Position numbers and translations under genes: made by a program. Shown one piece after another: positions 8,323 to 18,817 of a DNA stretch of 64,000 nt. The stretch's first letter is position 1. Each line of letters opens with the position of its first letter. This DNA comes from Bacillota bacterium (GTDB lineage: Bacteria > Bacillota > Clostridia > Lachnospirales > Bianqueaceae): positions 1 through 64,000 of the forward strand of contig JAFRZE010000067.1 of the NCBI GenBank assembly GCA_017442735.1, read 5' to 3'. A model generated the notes under the pieces. The model had not been told where the DNA came from. It ran no database searches and saw nothing but the letters and a program-made list of their open reading frames with translations.

Positions 8323-8355
8323 GGTATGTACGCAACGATAAAAGGAGGATTGTTA

Positions 8356-10530
8356 ATGTCACAGATTTTTGAAATGGAGCTTGCCGGCCGCAAACTCCGT
8401 GCAGAAGTGGGCAAAGTGGCCGAGCAGGCCAGCGGTGCTGTCTGGCTTTCCTATGGAGATACGACCATCATTTCCACCGCTACCCATTCCGAAAAGCCCA
8501 GAGAAGGGATCGATTTCTTCCCTCTCTCGGTCGATTATGAAGAAAAAATGTATTCCGTGGGCAAGATCCCCGGAGGTTTCCTGAAAAGAGAAGGCCGTCC
8601 CAGTGAGAACGCTGTGCTGACCGCGCGCTGTATCGATCGTCCGATGCGTCCTCTTTTCCCCAAGGATTACCGCAATGATGTCACGCTGGTCAATACCGTT
8701 CTGTCTGTTGACCAGGACTGCCAGCCCGAGATCCTGGCGATGCTTGGATCTTCCATCGCTGTTTCCATTTCCGATATTCCGTTCTACGGACCTGTCGGCG
8801 CTGTTTCTGTCGGTCTGGTCGACGGCGAATTCGTCATCAATCCGACGAGCGCGCAGAGAAAAGTCTCCGATCTGGATCTGACCGTCGCATCCACGGCTGA
8901 AAAGGTCTGTATGATCGAAGCCGGCGCCAATGAGGTACCGGAAGATAAGATGCTCGAAGCCATCTTCCTTGGCCATGAAGTCAATCAGAAGATCGTTTCC
9001 TTTATAAATGAGATCGTAGCGGCCTGCGGGAAATCCAAACACGCCTATGAAGAGCAGATCGTTCCCGAGGAAGTCTTCGAAGCACTGAAGAAAGTCTGCC
9101 CGCCCGAAGAGATGGAAAAGGCTGTCTTCACCGACGACAAGATGGTCCGTGACGAGCGCATCAGCAAGATCACGGCTGATTTCGAAGCTTATCTGGATAC
9201 GCTTCCCGAGGAAGACAAAGAGAGAATGCTTCCCTATGTCGGAGAAGGCGTTTATCAGTATCAGAAAAAGACCGTCCGCAAGATGATCAAGGTCGACGGC
9301 AAACGTCCTGACGGACGCGCGATGGACGAGATCCGTCCGCTGTCCGCGGAAGTGGATCTGGTGCCCAGAGTGCATGGTTCCGGTCTGTTCAAGAGAGGAC
9401 AGACGCAGGTCCTGAATATCGTCACTTTAGGCGCGCTGTCCGATCGTCAGATCCTGGACAGCCTGGACGAGAATGTCGATTCCAAACGCTACATCCATCA
9501 GTACAACATGCCTTCCTATTCAGTTGGCGAGACCAAACCCAGCCGCAGTCCCGGACGCCGTGAGATCGGTCATGGCGCGCTGGCAGAGCGTGCGCTGGTC
9601 CCGGTCCTTCCTTCCGAGGAAGATTTCCCCTACGCGATCCGTTCCGTCTCGGAAGTCCTTTCTTCCAACGGTTCGACCTCTCAGGGTTCCATCTGCGCCA
9701 GTTCCCTGGCCCTGATGGCTGCCGGCGTTCCGATCAAGAGCGCTGTTGCCGGTATCTCCTGCGGTCTTGTTACGGGTGAGACGGAAGATGATTTCGTCCT
9801 GTTGACAGATATCCAGGGTCTGGAAGATTTCTTCGGCGACATGGACTTTAAGGTTGCCGGTACCCATAAGGGTATCACCGCGATCCAGATGGATATCAAG
9901 GTAAAAGGTCTGACTCCCGCTATTATCCGCGGAGCGATCGCTCGTACGAAAGAAGCCCGCACCTATATCCTGGATGAGGTCATGGCGCCTGTTATCAGCG
10001 CTCCGAGAGAACATCTCAGTGAGTACGCGCCCAAGATCTACAACACCAAGATCAGCGTTTCCAAGATCGGTGAAGTGGTCGGCCCGAAAGGCAAGACCAT
10101 CAACAAGATCATTGCCGAGACAGGTGTTCAGATCGATATCGAGGAAGACGGCAGTGTCTATGTTCTTGGTACCGATGAGGCGATGTGCCTGAAGGCGATC
10201 CGCACCATCGAGACCATCGCAAAAGAGATCGAGATCGACGAAGTCTACAACGCGACCGTCGTTCGTCTGGCGAAGTTCGGGGCCTTCGTGGAACTGCTTC
10301 CCGGCAAGGACGCGCTGCTGCATCTGTCCGAGATCAGCTATGAATATGTGAAGGAAGTAGAAGACGTTCTTCACATTGGTGATGAGATCATGGTCAAAGT
10401 CATCGGTATCGATGACCAGGGCAAAGTCAAGGTTTCCAGAAAAGCCTTGCTGCCGCCCCCTGAAGGCCGTTCCGAGCGGGGTAATGACCGTGGTTCCGAC
10501 CGCCGCGGTGATCGGAAAGACCGTCACTGA
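8356..10530 (+). CDS. pnp: Polyribonucleotide nucleotidyltransferase (PNPase)
   Basis: Phosphorolytic 3'-to-5' exoribonuclease of mRNA decay, normally a trimer. Two RNase PH domains flank a helical linker; the second, catalytic one shows KRGQTQVL, SVGETKPSRSPGRREIGHGALAERAL (given here by key parts SRSPGRREIGHG) and the DIQGLEDFFGDMDFKVAG metal-site motif. The KH domain (SKIGEVVGPKGKTINKI, about residues 568-585) and the S1 domain (GAFVELLPGKDALLHLSEIS) come next, with a short Arg/Asp-rich tail. About 724 residues, standard. I chose ATG 8356 because AAAGGAGG lies 7 bases upstream; ATG 8326 in the same frame has no ribosome site. Confidence 0.97.
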   Translation: MSQIFEMELAGRKLRAEVGKVAEQASGAVWLSYGDTTIISTATHSEKPREGIDFFPLSVDYEEKMYSVGKIPGGFLKREGRPSENAVLTARCIDRPMRPLFPKDYRNDVTLVNTVLSVDQDCQPEILAMLGSSIAVSISDIPFYGPVGAVSVGLVDGEFVINPTSAQRKVSDLDLTVASTAEKVCMIEAGANEVPEDKMLEAIFLGHEVNQKIVSFINEIVAACGKSKHAYEEQIVPEEVFEALKKVCPPEEMEKAVFTDDKMVRDERISKITADFEAYLDTLPEEDKERMLPYVGEGVYQYQKKTVRKMIKVDGKRPDGRAMDEIRPLSAEVDLVPRVHGSGLFKRGQTQVLNIVTLGALSDRQILDSLDENVDSKRYIHQYNMPSYSVGETKPSRSPGRREIGHGALAERALVPVLPSEEDFPYAIRSVSEVLSSNGSTSQGSICASSLALMAAGVPIKSAVAGISCGLVTGETEDDFVLLTDIQGLEDFFGDMDFKVAGTHKGITAIQMDIKVKGLTPAIIRGAIARTKEARTYILDEVMAPVISAPREHLSEYAPKIYNTKISVSKIGEVVGPKGKTINKIIAETGVQIDIEEDGSVYVLGTDEAMCLKAIRTIETIAKEIEIDEVYNATVVRLAKFGAFVELLPGKDALLHLSEISYEYVKEVEDVLHIGDEIMVKVIGIDDQGKVKVSRKALLPPPEGRSERGNDRGSDRRGDRKDRH

Positions 10531-10554
10531 TCCCCATAAATTTCCGTAAGTTTT

Positions 10555-10592
10555 AAAGAGGCTGTTTTTCGAAAAGACAGCCTCTTTTCATT
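10555..10592 (+). terminator. Intrinsic terminator after pnp
   Basis: AAAGAGGCTGT (10555-10565) pairs with ACAGCCTCTTT (10577-10587); the loop can pair further (TTTT with AAAA). It ends in CTCTTTTCATTT. It directly precedes the next promoter. Confidence 0.88.
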
Positions 10593-10619
10593 TACAAAAA
10601 GAGTGATTTGTGGTATAAT
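10591..10619 (+). promoter_or_regulatory. SigA promoter of the uppP-ftsK-recA cluster
   Basis: TTTACA (10591-10596) and TATAAT (10614-10619) with a 17-base spacer, 41 bases before uppP. Confidence 0.78.
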
Positions 10620-10659
10620 CATAATTCGGGATTCTATTTATTATATCAGGAGTTGACAC

Positions 10660-11499
10660 ATGGATTTTTGGCAAGCGATTCTGATGGGAATCATTCAGGG
10701 ACTGACAGAGTTTCTGCCGGTTTCCAGTTCCGGACATCTGGTCATGGGAAAAATCTTTTTCGGAATGAATATCGATACATCCGCCTTATTTGAAGCCCTG
10801 CTGCATGTCGGGACCTTAGGCGCTGTCTTCGTATATTTCTGGAAAGATATCAAAATGCTCGTGATCGAAGGGCTCAAACTGATCAGGGATGTGGTATTTC
10901 TGATTTTCAAGAAGAAAGCCTGGGAAGATTATCCGGAGCGGCGGATGGTTCTTTTTATCATTATCTCAAGTATTCCTACAGCCATTATCGGTTTACTGGT
11001 CGAGAAATATCTGGAAGATCTTTTCTTCGGATCCGTGATCGCGGTAGGTTGTGCGCTGATAGTTACCAGCCTGATCCTTTTCAGCCTGAAAAAGATCCCG
11101 GTCGGGAAAAAGGATCTTTCCAAGATGAAGTATAAAGATTCGATCTTTATTGGCATCGCGCAGGGTATCGCGACACTTCCCGGCATATCCCGCTCCGGGA
11201 CGACCGTCACAGCAGGCATGTTCTGCGGACTGGAGAAGGATTTTGCCTTCCGCTATTCCTTCTTGGTAGGGATCCCCGCGATCCTTGGTTCCGCCTTATT
11301 GAAAGTGCTGAAGATCTCGTCTTCCGATCTTTCCAACATGGGATATTACGCGGCCGGTATGGTGGTGGCCTTCGCGCTGGGAATGGTCACGGTCCACTGG
11401 ATCGGTAAGCTTCTGAAAAAAGATAAGCTTCATTATTTTGGTTATTACTGTGCGGTAGTCGGCGTCGCTGCCATTATCGCCGGGATTTTCATGCATTAA
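10660..11499 (+). CDS. uppP: Undecaprenyl-diphosphate phosphatase (BacA/UppP)
   Basis: Membrane phosphatase that recycles undecaprenyl pyrophosphate to the lipid carrier used for peptidoglycan; extra copies give bacitracin tolerance. The two active-site motifs are present: QGLTEFLPVSSSGHL at about residues 10-24 and PGISRSGTT at about residues 174-182. Some eight hydrophobic helices are visible. 279 residues is typical. AGGAG sits 7 bases before the ATG. Next comes ftsK 22 bases downstream, on the same strand without a terminator. Confidence 0.96.
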   Translation: MDFWQAILMGIIQGLTEFLPVSSSGHLVMGKIFFGMNIDTSALFEALLHVGTLGAVFVYFWKDIKMLVIEGLKLIRDVVFLIFKKKAWEDYPERRMVLFIIISSIPTAIIGLLVEKYLEDLFFGSVIAVGCALIVTSLILFSLKKIPVGKKDLSKMKYKDSIFIGIAQGIATLPGISRSGTTVTAGMFCGLEKDFAFRYSFLVGIPAILGSALLKVLKISSSDLSNMGYYAAGMVVAFALGMVTVHWIGKLLKKDKLHYFGYYCAVVGVAAIIAGIFMH

Positions 11500-11521
11500 G
11501 AAAAGAGTGTAGGGGGCAGAG

Positions 11522-14329
11522 GTGAGTTCAACCAAGAAAAAAACAACTGCGCGTTCATCGGGGCAAAGAAAGAAAACGACCCGGTCACGCAGCACTTCCC
11601 GGAGCCGGACTTCTTCAAAACAAAGTCCGGTAAACGCCAAACTGAAACTGGAGATCATTGACTGGCTGATCGTGCTGGCCATCCTTCTTTTGACCCTTGG
11701 GATCTTTTTAAAGGATTCTCTGGGTCTGATCGGACTTGGCATCAACCGTTTCTTTGTCGGACTGTTTGGTTTCAGTGCTTATCCTCTCGCGGTCCTGGCG
11801 TTGTTCGCATCGCTTCTCAACTTGTTCGGCCGCTTGAACCGATCGGTATTTCTGAAGGTTTTTGCCGGTTTTGGGGCACTGGTCCTTCTTTCATCCCTTC
11901 TTCACGTGACGAACGGGAGCGGCCTGAATACCATAAAACTGATGTATACAGGCGCCACGATCCGGACCGGCGGCCTTGTAGGAGGCCTGATCGGCGGGAG
12001 CCTGGCCAAGGCGATCGGCAAGACCGGTACCATCATTGTCATGATCTTCCTTATTCTGATCATCCTGATCGTCATGACAGAACGTTCGCTGGTGGACGGA
12101 ATGATGGTCGCGGGCCGCAAGACGAAGGAAACGACGAGCAAACTGGCGGCGGAACAAAGACAGAGAGCGAAAGAACGGGAACTTCGCAGGGAAGAACTCC
12201 TCGCGGAGAAGGAAAAACGGCTGGCACAGGAGCAGCAAATGCGTCAGCTGACGCTGGAAGATACCAAACCGCTGCCGGCTGGAAAAACTTCCTCAGCCAC
12301 ACCGGTGTTTCAACTGCCTGACAAGCCTGCAGAGAAAAAAGAGGCCTCTCACGGTTTTCGTTTCTTTACAGCGTTGAAGGAAGAAAAAACGGTTCAGAAA
12401 AAGGAAGCCCAGACGACGAAAAAACCGGTACTGTATCATGACGGACCGGTAGATATCCCGCTGATCTCCCATGATCAGTATCTGGAAAGAAAACAAAGAG
12501 AACAGGCACTGGCGGAAAAACAAAAACGGGCTGCGTATCAGGATCCGTATGACAACGCGTTGTTCCAGGCGGATCAGGACAATAAAGATCTGATGTCCGG
12601 TCCCAAAGGCTTCATGAACGAACAGCCGCCTAAAGAAAACAAGCCTCCCAAGGCCCCGATCCAAAAGGAGGAACCGGTCGTTGTGGAGACAAAGCCGGCT
12701 GAGGTGATTGAACCTGTGCCGGAACGTCCGTTTGATCCGGATGGTGTTTCGACAGAGAAAGTTTTCTCGCAGGAAGAATTCCCGGACGGATATACGGACA
12801 GACAGGAAACCGCGAAGAAAGCGGGACTTACCGATACGAAAGCGTCGGCGGAAAAACCTGTAGGACCTACCGGTGTGTATCATTTCCCGCCCATTGACCT
12901 TCTGAAACTGGGGCCTGGCGTGGAATCACAGGAAGTCAGCCGGGAAGAACTGATCGAATCCGCGCGGAACCTGGAAGAAGTCCTGGCGATTTATGGTGTG
13001 GAAGCCAAGGTCATTCAGGTAAACCGAGGTCCTGCTGTGACACGTTATGAATTACAGCCGAAACTCGGAACCAGTGTGAAAAAGATCACCGGCCTGGACG
13101 GCGATATCGCGATGGCACTTGCCGCGACCAGTATCCATATTGAAGCGCCGATCCCCGGCAAGAGCGCGGTAGGTATCGAGGTGCCCAATAAAGATACCAC
13201 GATGGTGACCCTCCGGGAAGTCATCGACTCCGACGTCTTTCGCAAATCGTCTTCTAAACTGACATTCTCCCTGGGTAAGGATATCGATGGAGATGTAAGA
13301 GTGGCGGATATCGCCAAGATGCCGCATATGCTGATCGCCGGCGCGACAGGATCCGGCAAGAGTGTCTGTATCAACTCTCTGATCATGTCCCTGATCTATA
13401 AGGCCCATCCGGATGACGTGAAGATGATCCTGATCGATCCGAAGGTCGTGGAATTGCAGGTCTATAACGGGATCCCGCATCTGCTTCTTCCCGTCGTGAA
13501 CGATCCCAAACAGGCTTCCGCGACGCTGAACTGGGCAGTCCAGGAGATGACCAGACGATATAAAAAGTTCGCGGAATTCAATGTTCGCGATATCCGGGGA
13601 TTCAACGACGCGATCGAAAGAGGTTCCCTGGGCGAGGACGCGGAGAATGAACGAAAGATGCCGCAAATCGTGATCATCATCGATGAGCTGGCTGATCTTA
13701 TGATGGTCGCTTCCAAGGAAGTGGAAACTTCGATCTGCCGACTGGCTCAGATGGCTCGTGCTGCCGGTATGCATCTGGTGATCGCTACACAGCGGCCTTC
13801 GGTCGATGTGATCACCGGCCTGATCAAAGCCAATATTCCTTCCCGGATCGCGTTCGCGGTTTCCTCCGGCGTTGATTCCAAGACGATCCTGGACGGAGTC
13901 GGCGCGGAAAAACTGCTGGGCAAGGGCGATATGCTGTATGCCCCGATCGGCGCCAGCAGGCCGGTTCGTATTCAGGGCACGTTCGTTTCCGATCAGGAAG
14001 TAGAAAATGTCGTTGAGTTTGTAAAGAAAAACGGGACCGGTGTGTATGATACAGATCTTTCCGATATGTTAAAGTCCGGATCCGCCGGTCAGGAAACGGG
14101 AGGCATCGAAGACGAGATCGATGAATATCTTGAAGAAGCGGTACGTCTCGTCGTTGAAAAACAAAAAGCGAGCATCAGCATGATGCAGCGCGCATTTCGC
14201 ATCGGATTTAACCGAGCCGCCAGGCTGATGGACGCACTGGAGAGGCGCGGTGTCGTAGGTCCGGACGAAGGAAGTAAGCCTCGTCAGGTGCTGATGACTA
14301 AAGAAGAATGGGAAAATGAGGTAACTTAA
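11522..14329 (+). CDS. ftsK: DNA translocase FtsK/SpoIIIE
   Basis: Septum-located ATP-driven DNA pump that clears chromosome from the closing division plane or moves it into the forespore. Four hydrophobic helices lie in residues about 40-185, then a long Lys/Glu/Pro-rich linker to about 440. The motor has Walker A GATGSGKS at 607-614 and Walker [11 protein letters not shown] near 717-726. The C-terminal winged-helix gamma domain ([21 protein letters not shown]) should read polar DNA guide sequences. 935 residues, long for the family because of the linker. The start is GTG 11522 with AGGGGG 5 bases upstream. Whether it acts as FtsK or SpoIIIE cannot be told here. Confidence 0.95.
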   Translation: MSSTKKKTTARSSGQRKKTTRSRSTSRSRTSSKQSPVNAKLKLEIIDWLIVLAILLLTLGIFLKDSLGLIGLGINRFFVGLFGFSAYPLAVLALFASLLNLFGRLNRSVFLKVFAGFGALVLLSSLLHVTNGSGLNTIKLMYTGATIRTGGLVGGLIGGSLAKAIGKTGTIIVMIFLILIILIVMTERSLVDGMMVAGRKTKETTSKLAAEQRQRAKERELRREELLAEKEKRLAQEQQMRQLTLEDTKPLPAGKTSSATPVFQLPDKPAEKKEASHGFRFFTALKEEKTVQKKEAQTTKKPVLYHDGPVDIPLISHDQYLERKQREQALAEKQKRAAYQDPYDNALFQADQDNKDLMSGPKGFMNEQPPKENKPPKAPIQKEEPVVVETKPAEVIEPVPERPFDPDGVSTEKVFSQEEFPDGYTDRQETAKKAGLTDTKASAEKPVGPTGVYHFPPIDLLKLGPGVESQEVSREELIESARNLEEVLAIYGVEAKVIQVNRGPAVTRYELQPKLGTSVKKITGLDGDIAMALAATSIHIEAPIPGKSAVGIEVPNKDTTMVTLREVIDSDVFRKSSSKLTFSLGKDIDGDVRVADIAKMPHMLIAGATGSGKSVCINSLIMSLIYKAHPDDVKMILIDPKVVELQVYNGIPHLLLPVVNDPKQASATLNWAVQEMTRRYKKFAEFNVRDIRGFNDAIERGSLGEDAENERKMPQIVIIIDELADLMMVASKEVETSICRLAQMARAAGMHLVIATQRPSVDVITGLIKANIPSRIAFAVSSGVDSKTILDGVGAEKLLGKGDMLYAPIGASRPVRIQGTFVSDQEVENVVEFVKKNGTGVYDTDLSDMLKSGSAGQETGGIEDEIDEYLEEAVRLVVEKQKASISMMQRAFRIGFNRAARLMDALERRGVVGPDEGSKPRQVLMTKEEWENEVT

Positions 14330-14330
14330 A

Positions 14331-16007
14331 ATGGCGTTCAAATCGGACATCGAGATCGCCAGGGAAGCGAAAATGCTCCCTGTCACCGAAATCGCGAGAG
14401 ATTTGGGGATCGAAGAAGAGGATCTTGACTGTTACGGACGTTATAAAGCAAAACTGAATGCCGGTCTTTGGGAAAAGATCAAAAACAAAGAAGACGGCAA
14501 ACTGATCCTGGTCACCGCGATCAATCCGACTCCAGCGGGAGAAGGAAAGACGACGACCTGTGTGGGACTGGGAGAAGCGATGGGACGACTTGGCAAGAAA
14601 GCGATCATCACGCTTCGCGAGCCGTCGCTGGGGCCCTGTATGGGCGTCAAAGGCGGTGCCGCCGGCGGCGGGTACGCGCAGGTCGTTCCTATGGAAGATA
14701 TCAATCTTCATTTCACGGGAGATCTTCACGCGATCTCCACAGCTCATAACCTGCTGGCGGCGATGATCGATAATCATCTGCAGCAGGGAAATGAATTGGG
14801 GATCGATCCCAGAACGATCACCTGGAAACGCGTTGTTGACCTGAATGACCGGTCACTTCGTCAGGTCATCGTAGGACTGGGAGGGAAAAGCCAGGGTGTT
14901 CCGAGAGAGAGCGGATATATGATCACCGTTGCTTCGGAAGTCATGGCGATCCTTTGCCTTTCGAAAGATTTGATGGATCTGAAAGAAAGGATCAGCCGGA
15001 TCCTGATCGGTTATACCTATCAGGGGAAACCGGTATTTGCCGGCGATCTGAAAGCGCAAGGCGCGATGACCGCTTTGCTGAGAGACGCGTTTAATCCGAA
15101 TCTGGTCCAGACACTGGAAAACACACCGGCGATCATTCATGGCGGGCCATTCGCCAATATCGCGCATGGATGCAACAGCCTGAGAGCGACACGCTACGCG
15201 CTCAAGCTGGCGGATTATGTGATCACGGAAACCGGTTTCGGAGCGGATCTGGGAGCGGAAAAGTTCTTCGATATCAAATGCCGGCTCGGAGGACTGAAGC
15301 CGGATGCGTCGGTACTGGTAGCGACGATCCGCGCACTGAAATACAATGGCGGTGTGAAGAAAGAAGATACCGCGAAGCCTGATCTGGCGGCAGTGAAAAA
15401 AGGTATCGTCAATCTGGAAGCCCAGATACAAAACCTGCAGCTATTCGGCGTTCCGGTAGTCGTTACGTTGAATGCATTCCTGACTGATTCACCGGAAGAA
15501 ATCACATTTGTCGAGGATAAATGCCGGCAGATGGGATGTGAGTTCGCGCTTTCCCATGTCTGGGAGAAAGGCGGCGAGGGAGGGATCGACCTCGCGAACG
15601 CGCTGATCAGGACACTGGAAACGACTCCGTCCGATTATCATGTGCTTTATCCGGATGAGATGAGCCTGGAAGATAAGATCAGGACCATTGCTGAAAAAGT
15701 ATACGGAGCGGACGGTGTGATCTTTGGCGCGGGAACGAAGACAGCGCTTAAAAAATACACCGAGCTTGGATACGGAAAGTTCCCTGTGTGTATGGCCAAA
15801 ACGCAGTATTCGCTTTCGGACAACCCCAAAAAGCTTGGAAGACCGAAAGGATTCCAGATCACCATACGTCAGGTCGATGTATCGGCAGGAGCGGGTTTTA
15901 TCGTAGCGATCGCCGGTGATATCATGACGATGCCGGGACTTCCGAAAGTGCCGGCCGCCGAATGGATCGATATCGATCAGGACGGCAATATAACAGGACT
16001 TTTCTGA
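14331..16007 (+). CDS. fhs: Formate-tetrahydrofolate ligase
   Basis: Makes 10-formyl-tetrahydrofolate from formate, ATP and THF; it supplies purine and fMet synthesis and, in acetogens, the methyl branch of the Wood-Ljungdahl pathway. The phosphate-binding loop TPAGEGKT is at residues 67-74, and the conserved [18 protein letters not shown] and NIAHGCNS segments are intact. 558 residues, normal. ATG one base after the ftsK stop region, with GAGG in the end of ftsK. It pairs with folD 19 bases downstream. No acetogenesis genes are visible in the window, so the biosynthetic role is the safer reading. Confidence 0.97.
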   Translation: MAFKSDIEIAREAKMLPVTEIARDLGIEEEDLDCYGRYKAKLNAGLWEKIKNKEDGKLILVTAINPTPAGEGKTTTCVGLGEAMGRLGKKAIITLREPSLGPCMGVKGGAAGGGYAQVVPMEDINLHFTGDLHAISTAHNLLAAMIDNHLQQGNELGIDPRTITWKRVVDLNDRSLRQVIVGLGGKSQGVPRESGYMITVASEVMAILCLSKDLMDLKERISRILIGYTYQGKPVFAGDLKAQGAMTALLRDAFNPNLVQTLENTPAIIHGGPFANIAHGCNSLRATRYALKLADYVITETGFGADLGAEKFFDIKCRLGGLKPDASVLVATIRALKYNGGVKKEDTAKPDLAAVKKGIVNLEAQIQNLQLFGVPVVVTLNAFLTDSPEEITFVEDKCRQMGCEFALSHVWEKGGEGGIDLANALIRTLETTPSDYHVLYPDEMSLEDKIRTIAEKVYGADGVIFGAGTKTALKKYTELGYGKFPVCMAKTQYSLSDNPKKLGRPKGFQITIRQVDVSAGAGFIVAIAGDIMTMPGLPKVPAAEWIDIDQDGNITGLF

Positions 16008-16026
16008 TTTGTGTTGAGGGGGAAAA

Positions 16027-16887
16027 ATGGAAACCAAGATCATTGATGGAAAACAGATCGCGAAGGAGATTCGGATCGAACTCAAGAAGGAAACGAAGCG
16101 TCTGATGGCGGAAGGATATCCTCAGCCCAAGCTGAGTGTGATACTGGTCGGAAACGATCCGGCTTCCGAGACATATGTTCGCAATAAGATCAAAGCCTGT
16201 GAAAAAGTAGGGGTGGAGTCTGAACAGATCCTGATGGACGCGTCAGTCAGTGAAGAGGCGTTGCTTTCCGAGATACAGCGTCTCAATGAGGATCCTTCTG
16301 TCAACGGGATCCTTGTACAGCTTCCTCTTCCCAAACACATCTCGGTGGATCGTGTGATCGAGACGATTGATCCGAAAAAAGACGTGGACGGATTCCATAT
16401 CCAGAACGTCGGCTCTCTGACTGTCGGCGACGGGAAAGGCTATGTTCCCTGTACCCCCGGCGGCGTGATCGAACTTTTGAAAAGGTCCGATATTCCGATC
16501 GACGGGAAACAGTGTGTTGTGGTAGGCCGTTCCAATCTGGTAGGCAAACCCGCGGCAATCCTGCTGCTTCGTGAGAATGGTACCGTGACCGTGTGCCATT
16601 CCCATACGAAGAACCTGAAAGAGATCTGCCAAAGCGCTGATATCCTGGTCGTAGCGATCGGCAAGGCACATTTCCTCTCAGGAGAAGAAATTAAAGAAGG
16701 CGCTGCGGTCATCGATGTCGGTATCAACCGGACAGAAGCCGGACTGGTCGGTGATGTGGATACCGAAAGCTGCATGGGAATCGCTGGAGCGATCACGCCG
16801 GTACCTGGCGGGGTCGGACCTATGACGATCGCCATGCTGATGAAGAATACACTCGCGGCATATCGCGTACAGAATCACATTCAATGA
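16027..16887 (+). CDS. folD: Bifunctional methylene-THF dehydrogenase / methenyl-THF cyclohydrolase
   Basis: Interconverts 5,10-methylene-THF and 10-formyl-THF, so with fhs it links formate to the one-carbon pool. The catalytic lysine region (SETYVRNKIKACEKVGV, about 47-63), the PLPKH loop and the Rossmann part (VVVGRSNLVGKPAAILLL; then TPVPGGVGPMTIAMLMKNT) are all present. 286 residues, normal length. GAGGGGG precedes the ATG. Its TGA overlaps the rimO ATG (ATGA). Confidence 0.97.
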   Translation: METKIIDGKQIAKEIRIELKKETKRLMAEGYPQPKLSVILVGNDPASETYVRNKIKACEKVGVESEQILMDASVSEEALLSEIQRLNEDPSVNGILVQLPLPKHISVDRVIETIDPKKDVDGFHIQNVGSLTVGDGKGYVPCTPGGVIELLKRSDIPIDGKQCVVVGRSNLVGKPAAILLLRENGTVTVCHSHTKNLKEICQSADILVVAIGKAHFLSGEEIKEGAAVIDVGINRTEAGLVGDVDTESCMGIAGAITPVPGGVGPMTIAMLMKNTLAAYRVQNHIQ

Positions 16888-18257
16888 AAAGAAAAGTAGC
16901 ATTTGCGTCTCTTGGCTGTGACAAGAATACCATCGACTCCGAGATCATGCTTTCGCTGCTCGCGGAGCACGGCTATGAGATCACAAAAAACGATGAAGAA
17001 GCGGAAGCGGCCGTGATCAATACCTGCGCCTTTATCCAGGACGCGCAGGAAGAAGCGATCCAGACCATCATTGAGATGGGGCAGTATAAAGAAACAGGAG
17101 CGCTGAAAGCTTTGATCGTGACCGGATGCCTGGCACAGCGATACGCGGATGAAATGTTCATCGAGATGCCTGAAGTGGACGCGGTCGTAGGAACAGGCAG
17201 TTACGAGAAAATCGTGGAAGCCCTGGACAGAGTCCTGGAGAAAAAAGAGAAAGAAGTCAAGATCCTGGACGCGCTGGAACAGCGTCCGCTCGGATATCAG
17301 AAGAGAACGCTGATCACACCGGGATATTATGAATACCTGAAGATCGGTGTGGGATGCGACAATCGCTGCACCTACTGTATCATCCCTTATCTTCGCGGTC
17401 CGTACCGAAGCCGTCCGAAGGAAGCGATCCTGAAAGAGGCACAGGACCTGGCGGATGCCGGCGTCAAAGAAGTGATGCTGGTGGCTCAGGATATTACCAA
17501 ATACGGAATGGATTTTTCGAACGGCTACCGTTTGCCGGATCTTTTAAAGGATCTGGTAAAGATAAACGGGATCGAATGGATCCGGCTTCTGTACTGTTAT
17601 CCGGAAGACGTGACGGATGAGCTGATCGATGTCATGGCAAGCGAAAAGAAGATCCTTCCGTATATCGATATCCCGATCCAGCACTGCGCTGATACGGTAC
17701 TGAAACGAATGAACCGTAAACATACCAGGAGCATGCTGGAAGAACTGCTCGAAAAACTTCGCAGGAATATGCCGGATATCACCGTTCGGACGACGCTGAT
17801 CACCGGTTTTCCGGGAGAAACGGAGCAGGAGTTTGAGGAGATGCTTTCTTTTGTAGAGAAGGCCGGGTTCGATCGTTTAGGCGTCTTTACTTATTCCTGT
17901 GAAGAAGGTACACCGGCAGCCAGGATGAAAGATCAGATTCCGGAAGAGATCAAGGAAAAAAGGAAAGATCAGCTGATGGAGCTGCAGCGGCAGATCAGTG
18001 AGGAGAAATCCGCTCTGTTTGTCGGAAAAGAAATGGAAGCGCTGATCGAAGGCAGGATCCCCGGGGAAGAGACAGAAGACGGAAGTTTTATCTACAGTGC
18101 CAGGACCTATCGGGATGCTCCCGAGATCGATGGTTTTCTCTTCGTAACGACCGACAGGGAACTGCATTCCGGAGATATGATCCGTGTCATGGTGACCGGA
18201 TCGTATGAGTACGATCTGATCGGAGAAGCTGTTTTTACAGAGGAGGACGAGCTATGA
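16884..18257 (+). CDS. rimO: Ribosomal protein S12 methylthiotransferase RimO
   Basis: Radical-SAM enzyme that adds a methylthio group to an aspartate of S12. It has the UPF0004 N-terminal domain with cluster cysteines (SLGCDKNTIDSE and a TCAF Cys), the radical-SAM motif C-x3-C-x2-C at 158, 162 and 165 (GCDNRCTYC), and a C-terminal TRAM domain (about 380-455). The IIPYLRGPYRSRP stretch after the cysteines favours RimO over the tRNA enzyme MiaB. 457 residues. Both ends overlap neighbours by four bases (ATGA), showing tight translational coupling from folD to pgsA. Confidence 0.95.
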   Translation: MKRKVAFASLGCDKNTIDSEIMLSLLAEHGYEITKNDEEAEAAVINTCAFIQDAQEEAIQTIIEMGQYKETGALKALIVTGCLAQRYADEMFIEMPEVDAVVGTGSYEKIVEALDRVLEKKEKEVKILDALEQRPLGYQKRTLITPGYYEYLKIGVGCDNRCTYCIIPYLRGPYRSRPKEAILKEAQDLADAGVKEVMLVAQDITKYGMDFSNGYRLPDLLKDLVKINGIEWIRLLYCYPEDVTDELIDVMASEKKILPYIDIPIQHCADTVLKRMNRKHTRSMLEELLEKLRRNMPDITVRTTLITGFPGETEQEFEEMLSFVEKAGFDRLGVFTYSCEEGTPAARMKDQIPEEIKEKRKDQLMELQRQISEEKSALFVGKEMEALIEGRIPGEETEDGSFIYSARTYRDAPEIDGFLFVTTDRELHSGDMIRVMVTGSYEYDLIGEAVFTEEDEL

Positions 18258-18817
18258 AATGGAATCTGCCCAATAAGCTGACGATGATCCGCGTCCTGTT
18301 GGTACCGGTTTACTGCGTGATCTATCTGGCCAGCTGGATCCCCAATCCGTGGAAGGATCTTCTGGCACTGGTCGTGTTCGTGGCAGCGTCTTTGACAGAT
18401 CTTTACGACGGAAAGATCGCGCGGTCAACAAACCAGGTGACGGATTTTGGTAAGTTTATGGATCCTCTGGCGGATAAACTGCTGGTAGGAACAGCCGTCA
18501 TCTGTTTTACCCAGACAGGCCTTCTGCCGGCCTGGGCGACCGTCATTCTGATCGGAAGAGAGTTCGTGATCAGTGGATTCAGACTGGTCGCCGCTTCCAA
18601 GGGTGTGGTCATCGCCGCGGATATCTGGGGCAAGATCAAGACCACGGTCCAGATGATCATGATCGTTTCCCTGCTGATCCCGTGGGATTTCTTCGGGATT
18701 CTTGCAGTCCTAAGATGGATCCTGATCATTGCTTCGGTGCTTTTGACAATTCTTTCTGTTGTCAACTACATCCGAAACAACCTTGAGGTTCTGAAAGAGA
18801 ATGAAACTGAAAGCTGA
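18254..18817 (+). CDS. pgsA: CDP-diacylglycerol-glycerol-3-phosphate 3-phosphatidyltransferase
   Basis: Makes phosphatidylglycerol phosphate, the committed step to phosphatidylglycerol and cardiolipin. The CDP-alcohol phosphatidyltransferase motif is present as DLYDGKIARSTNQVTDFGKFMDPLADK (key residues D-x2-DG-x2-AR-x8-G-x3-D-x3-D, about residues 53-80). Several membrane helices follow; 187 residues, standard. The ATG overlaps the rimO stop. The next step needs a PGP phosphatase; a YqeG-family HAD protein, a candidate for that step, lies at 58003. Confidence 0.94.
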   Translation: MKWNLPNKLTMIRVLLVPVYCVIYLASWIPNPWKDLLALVVFVAASLTDLYDGKIARSTNQVTDFGKFMDPLADKLLVGTAVICFTQTGLLPAWATVILIGREFVISGFRLVAASKGVVIAADIWGKIKTTVQMIMIVSLLIPWDFFGILAVLRWILIIASVLLTILSVVNYIRNNLEVLKENETES

